From Nitrososphaera sp. (GTDB taxonomy: Archaea > Thermoproteota > Nitrososphaeria > Nitrososphaerales > Nitrososphaeraceae): 16,400 nt of DNA. The notes under the pieces are model-generated. The model saw only the letters and a program-made list of their open reading frames with translations, searched no databases and had not been told where the DNA came from. Shown here one piece after another: positions 13,817 through 16,400 of the stretch. How positions within the stretch are numbered: position 1 is the stretch's first letter; the number at the start of each line of letters is the position of its first letter. A program made the translations under genes and the position numbers. The DNA is taken from contig JANWHJ010000043.1 of NCBI GenBank assembly GCA_025450475.1, positions 1 through 16,400 of the forward strand, given 5' to 3'.

Positions 13817-14728
13817 CTAGGAGAGCTTCTGGAAGCCGACCGTATTGTAAAAGTACGAAGCGCTCTGCTCTATTTTGGATATATGTGGGATCTTGGCAAG
13901 ACCGACACCTTTCGTCTCTAGTGAAGCCCTCACTGCGCCTGCCCCAAAGCAAATCGCCCATAGCGGATCCTTCTCCTTCAAGTATGCGCAGGAAAACGCG
14001 GCGGATAGGATGTCGCCGGCCCCGGTGGAATCCGGTGTGTTGATGTTGCCCATCGTGATCCAGTAATGTATTTTTTCATGAAGCAGATGAATGTGCCGGT
14101 GTTCTGTGGAAACCACAAATTCGACGCCCCTCGACTGGAGCGCCTCCATCCCTTTCAAACCGCTTAGCCCGCCAGTAAGCGCTGCCATTTCCTGCGAATC
14201 GACTTTGAGCGCGGTGATGCCGGTCAAGTCTAGCTCAAGCGTGTCTTTAAGCGTCACGTGGCCATCGGTGCCGACCGTCCGCATGTATCCCTGCGGGTCG
14301 AGCATTACGAAATCTTTCTTGCCTCTATGCTGCTTGATCGCGACAAGGACTTCCTGTGAAACTTCGTCGATCACCGGACTTGCCAGCCAGTAATCGACAT
14401 TCATCCCGCGGATTTCATCGGCATCTAGCTGATCGCACTTTGAGCTCAACACCAGATGGCGGAAGTCGCCTCCTGGGAAAATGTTGAACCTCGTGGTTGG
14501 CGCGCCAGAAACTTGACAGTCGCTCAGTATGATGTCATTCTCGCGGAGCATATTGTGCAGATCCCGCGGAAAATCGCTGCCGACTCTAGTAGCAAGCCTG
14601 ACGCCAAAGCCGAATTTTCTAGCAGTCATGCCGCAGTAGCAAGCCGGGCCTCCTACGCTTTCCACTACGCTCCCGTCCAAGCACTTTATAGTATCAAGTA
14701 CAATGTGAGAGGCGATCCCTATTCTCAA
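13817..14728 (-). CDS. PfkB/ribokinase-family sugar or nucleoside kinase, substrate unknown
   Basis: Transfers phosphate from ATP to a sugar or nucleoside hydroxyl. The 303-residue protein carries the N-terminal Gly pair SVGGPACYCG (24-33), the central VMLDPQGYMR (141-150), and the family's second signature DSTGAGDILSAAF (233-245) with the catalytic base Asp239. The C-terminal helix AICFGAGAVRASLETKGVG matches the nucleotide-site region. The substrate cannot be told from the sequence. The start is TTG 14728, 27 bases from a TATA box (14751-14760), giving a leaderless mRNA; no ATG start fits, since the N-terminal strand RIGIASHIVLDTI begins here. NAD kinase follows 38 bases later. Confidence 0.85.
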   Translation of the reverse strand: MRIGIASHIVLDTIKCLDGSVVESVGGPACYCGMTARKFGFGVRLATRVGSDFPRDLHNMLRENDIILSDCQVSGAPTTRFNIFPGGDFRHLVLSSKCDQLDADEIRGMNVDYWLASPVIDEVSQEVLVAIKQHRGKKDFVMLDPQGYMRTVGTDGHVTLKDTLELDLTGITALKVDSQEMAALTGGLSGLKGMEALQSRGVEFVVSTEHRHIHLLHEKIHYWITMGNINTPDSTGAGDILSAAFSCAYLKEKDPLWAICFGAGAVRASLETKGVGLAKIPHISKIEQSASYFYNTVGFQKLS

Positions 14729-14750
14729 GGATGTGTGATGTGTTTGCGCG

Positions 14751-14760
14751 AATAATAAAA
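14751..14760 (-). promoter_or_regulatory. TATA box for the PfkB-family kinase gene
   Basis: The minus strand reads TTTTATTATT, centred 27 bases before TTG 14728. The rest of the 226-base gap to S26e holds no gene; a weak hairpin (GCGC/GCCT arms with AGGC/GCGC, about 14771-14822) is the only structure seen. Confidence 0.45.
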
Positions 14761-14922
14761 GGGCTTGTTTGCGCGGCCTCCTGAAAACCGACTTCGCGAT
14801 GAAGGCCTATTAGGCTAGCGCGTGCCGTCATATTTTCATTATTGTTCAATAGAACTGCAAGTCTTGTAAACAATTTTTCATTTCAAGCTACCCATATTTT
14901 CGCCGCAAAAATCAATCACAAG

Positions 14923-14930
14923 ATTTAAAG
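14923..14930 (+). promoter_or_regulatory. TATA box for rps26e
   Basis: ATTTAAAG is centred about 28 bases before ATG 14955, predicting a leaderless or nearly leaderless mRNA. Confidence 0.5.
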
Positions 14931-14954
14931 GATGGCTGACGTCCTTATCGCAAT

Positions 14955-15242
14955 ATGCCAAAGAAAAGGGCGAGCAGAGGCAGGTCAAAGGGAGGCAAGG
15001 GCAGCTCTGGCACAGTTCATTGCAGCTCCTGCGGCGCTCTTGTCCCACGCGATAAGGCGAAGAAAGTGACGGGAAGGATAACGCTTGTCGAGCCGACGCT
15101 TGCGAAAGAGCTAAGACAACAGGGAGCATACATACCAATGTCTACCGATGTCAAGTTTTACTGCGTATCCTGTGCAGTTCATAGGGGAGTTGTAAAAGTA
15201 AGATCAGAGGCCGACAGGCGCACCGTAGGCAAGCTCAGATAG
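14955..15242 (+). CDS. rps26e: Small-subunit ribosomal protein eS26 (S26e)
   Basis: Component of the 30S subunit near the mRNA exit channel. The 95-residue protein has a basic, Gly-rich N-terminus (MPKKRASRGRSKGGKG) and two Cys pairs that bind zinc, CSSC (23-26) and CVSC (70-73), with VPRDKAKK between them, as in archaeal and eukaryotic S26e. The family is known from eukaryotes and TACK archaea but not from most euryarchaea, which supports the taxonomic reading. It is monocistronic, with its own TATA box. The T-rich stretch directly after the stop (15246-15255) probably ends the transcript, although it lies inside the opposing gene, which overlaps S26e by 8 bases. Confidence 0.93.
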   Translation: MPKKRASRGRSKGGKGSSGTVHCSSCGALVPRDKAKKVTGRITLVEPTLAKELRQQGAYIPMSTDVKFYCVSCAVHRGVVKVRSEADRRTVGKLR

Positions 15243-15909
15243 AAGTTAATTTTTTCGCAGTTGCAACTATGCGCTGTACCAGCGTGATGCATGCAACTAT
15301 TGACACAATTATCACTGCCCAATACATTCCAGACTGAAGAAAGGTGGAATTGCCCAATGGTATGAATTGTAGAGGAATCATGCCAATTATTGCAAGGATG
15401 ATCATGCGCTCCGCGCGCTCTCCAATTCCTATGCCTTTCAGCTCAACTCCAAGTGATTCGGCCCGTGCCCTTGTGTAGCTAACAAGTAGTGATAGTCCGA
15501 GCCCGACCAGACACCAGAATGGGGATGCTAGGCCGCCAATTGCAATACCCCCAAAAATCACAACTTCAGATATCTTATCAAAAGACGAATCGAGGAACGC
15601 GCCTTTTTTCGACGCGTGTTTTGTAACGCGTGCAACGCTGCCGTCGACTATGTCGAAAAATCCAGAAATCAATAGAAGTGATCCGCCAAAGATTGGTGCG
15701 AAGAGGAACCAAAATGAAAAGAACGAAGAACTAGGCCCCAAGTCCCCGCTTGCACGAAGAATCGCAGGAGAGGCGTATACTATTCCTGAGGCAATTGACA
15801 TTACTAGCCCGAGCCCAGTCCAAAAGTCTGCAGACAAGCCCGTAGCCGCAAGGCTCGTGCCCAGCTTAGTCATCATTGGCTCGAGCGAATCCCTCAGCTT
15901 GTTGAGCAA
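15235..15909 (-). CDS. CDP-alcohol phosphatidyltransferase (archaetidylinositol phosphate synthase-like)
   Basis: Membrane enzyme that replaces CMP of a CDP-linked lipid with a polyol phosphate, making polar head groups of archaeal ether lipids. The 224-residue protein has the full family motif with metal-binding Asp86, Asp89, Gly90, Ala93, Arg94, Gly103, Asp107 and Asp111 (FDIVDGSVAR, then GAFLDSSFD). About five to six hydrophobic segments surround it (for example about 29-48, 66-84, 115-139 and 192-215). The size fits archaetidylinositol phosphate synthase; archaetidylglycerol or other head groups cannot be excluded. The start is TTG 15909, 27 bases from a TATA box (15932-15939). Its stop overlaps the S26e end by 8 bases. 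Confidence 0.87.
   Translation of the reverse strand: MLNKLRDSLEPMMTKLGTSLAATGLSADFWTGLGLVMSIASGIVYASPAILRASGDLGPSSSFFSFWFLFAPIFGGSLLLISGFFDIVDGSVARVTKHASKKGAFLDSSFDKISEVVIFGGIAIGGLASPFWCLVGLGLSLLVSYTRARAESLGVELKGIGIGERAERMIILAIIGMIPLQFIPLGNSTFLQSGMYWAVIIVSIVACITLVQRIVATAKKLTSI
15246..15255 (+). terminator. T-tract terminator after rps26e
   Basis: TTAATTTTTT begins 3 bases after the S26e stop codon, the usual form of an archaeal terminator. It lies within the last codons of the convergent phosphatidyltransferase gene. Confidence 0.4.
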
Positions 15910-15931
15910 TGATTTTTCTACAGGATTCTTA

Positions 15932-15939
15932 CATAATAG
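15932..15939 (-). promoter_or_regulatory. TATA box for the phosphatidyltransferase gene
   Basis: The minus strand reads CTATTATG, centred about 27 bases before TTG 15909, again placing the transcription start at the start codon. Confidence 0.4.
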
Positions 15940-16186
15940 TTTATTCGCAATAAGGAGAGGACAGGGAGCTTTTCTCTTGCCTAGGCTTTGTATTGTGTCT
16001 CAAGGTCCCCGACAGTAGCGCCTATCCGATTGGATTTGAAGTGAAGGAGGACAAACATTCTACGTAAAAGGAATGCCATTGGATAACTCCTAGGAATCAA
16101 CTGGGCTGGTAAGCCGCAAAGAGCTTTGATCATCAAGAATCACCGAGTCTTTGTAAGCGGCATAGATCTACAAAGGGCTGCAGGGA
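15940..16186. other. Gene-free gap between the ATP synthase subunit F and phosphatidyltransferase genes
   Basis: No gene, RNA or repeat can be firmly supported here. The longest minus-strand ORF is 50 codons (15981-16133, beginning MIKALCGLPAQL), without an upstream TATA box at leaderless spacing or a Shine-Dalgarno. It is probably chance, but a small gene cannot be excluded. The stretch may hold the end of the ATP synthase transcript. Confidence 0.4.
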
Positions 16187-16400
16187 CTAAACGCCTAGAA
16201 TCTGCTTAAGGAGGGCTCGATAGTCGACCTTCTCCTTCTTGCTTCCCGGGGAGGGGAGCTCAAAGATGAGAGGGATCGGTCTCTTTGCCCTGAGGCTTGT
16301 CAGCTGGTAACGAATTTCTCTACCAATGTCGTCGCTCAGCAACACCAGCCCTACTCCACTATTTTCGTCCATCCTGTTGATTTCGGTAAGGGCCTCTGAC
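16187..16400 (-). CDS. atpF: A-type ATP synthase subunit F, 5' end cut by window edge
   Basis: Subunit of the central stalk of the A1A0 ATP synthase at the membrane. The frame is open to the window edge. The visible C-terminal part of about 70 residues has the family pattern: a Rossmann-like strand GVGLVLLSDDIGREIRYQL, the conserved FELPSPGS, and the terminal DYRALLKQILGV that resembles the C-terminal helix of NtpF/AtpF. The family is about 100 residues, so about 30 N-terminal residues lie beyond 16400; the Met at 16372 is internal. The rest of an atp cluster may lie to the right, with subunit F at or near its end (inference). Confidence 0.82.
   Translation of the reverse strand, partial: SEALTEINRMDENSGVGLVLLSDDIGREIRYQLTSLRAKRPIPLIFELPSPGSKKEKVDYRALLKQILGV

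Noticed and set aside
14771..14822. Structured RNA between the PfkB-family and S26e genes
   Set aside because: Only two short interrupted arms (GCGC and GCCT with AGGC and GCGC) can pair; there is no promoter or conserved box to support an RNA gene.

Overview
The window looks like a chromosomal core region of an ammonia-oxidising archaeon of the Nitrososphaeria (Thaumarchaeota), probably close to Nitrososphaera. I infer this from the gene content: an archaeal-type GAPDH, RadA, Orc1/Cdc6, ribosomal protein S26e, an A-type ATP synthase subunit F, a CDP-alcohol phosphatidyltransferase of the archaeal lipid type and a zinc-ribbon DUF5679 protein. Base composition looks balanced (near 50% GC by eye). 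Promoters are archaeal TATA boxes placed about 25-32 bases before the start codon, so most transcripts appear leaderless. No rRNA, tRNA, insertion sequence, CRISPR array or prophage gene was recognised.

Layout. 1-1007 (minus): GAPDH, cut by the left edge. 1208-2862 (plus): trpG-trpD with ATGA overlap, preceded by an unusual leader that carries a 15-codon ORF with a Trp codon. 2864-3886 (minus): radA, tail to tail with trpD. 4006-4218 (minus): DUF5679 zinc ribbon with a histone H1-like Lys/Ala tail, followed by a hairpin plus T-tract terminator. 4219-4601: gene-free, repeat-rich. 4602-5790 (plus): a long coiled-coil protein and a small unknown protein. 5787-6290: no intact gene, but what looks like a frameshifted, decayed minus-strand gene. 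6300-9156 (minus): trpC, trpB and trpA. 9237-10693 (plus): orc1/cdc6 and a small winged-helix protein. 10684-11079 (minus): an unknown helical protein, divergent from pyrG (11162-12784, plus). 12774-14728 (minus): a PfkB-family sugar kinase, then an NAD kinase fused to a C-terminal winged helix. 14955-15242 (plus): S26e. 15235-15909 (minus): CDP-alcohol phosphatidyltransferase. 16187 to the right edge (minus): A-type ATP synthase subunit F, 5' end missing.

How the genes work together. Five tryptophan-pathway genes (trpG, D, C, B, A) lie in two separate, oppositely oriented blocks about 3.4 kb apart; trpE and trpF are not in the window. Between and around them are DNA maintenance genes (radA, orc1/cdc6, the H1-like protein) and housekeeping genes. 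The most interesting points are the Trp-containing mini-ORF in the trpGD leader, the repeated use of TTG start codons exactly at predicted transcription starts, the NAD kinase-winged helix fusion with an altered GGDG motif, the decayed gene after trpA, and the repeat-rich gene-free block at 4286-4386.
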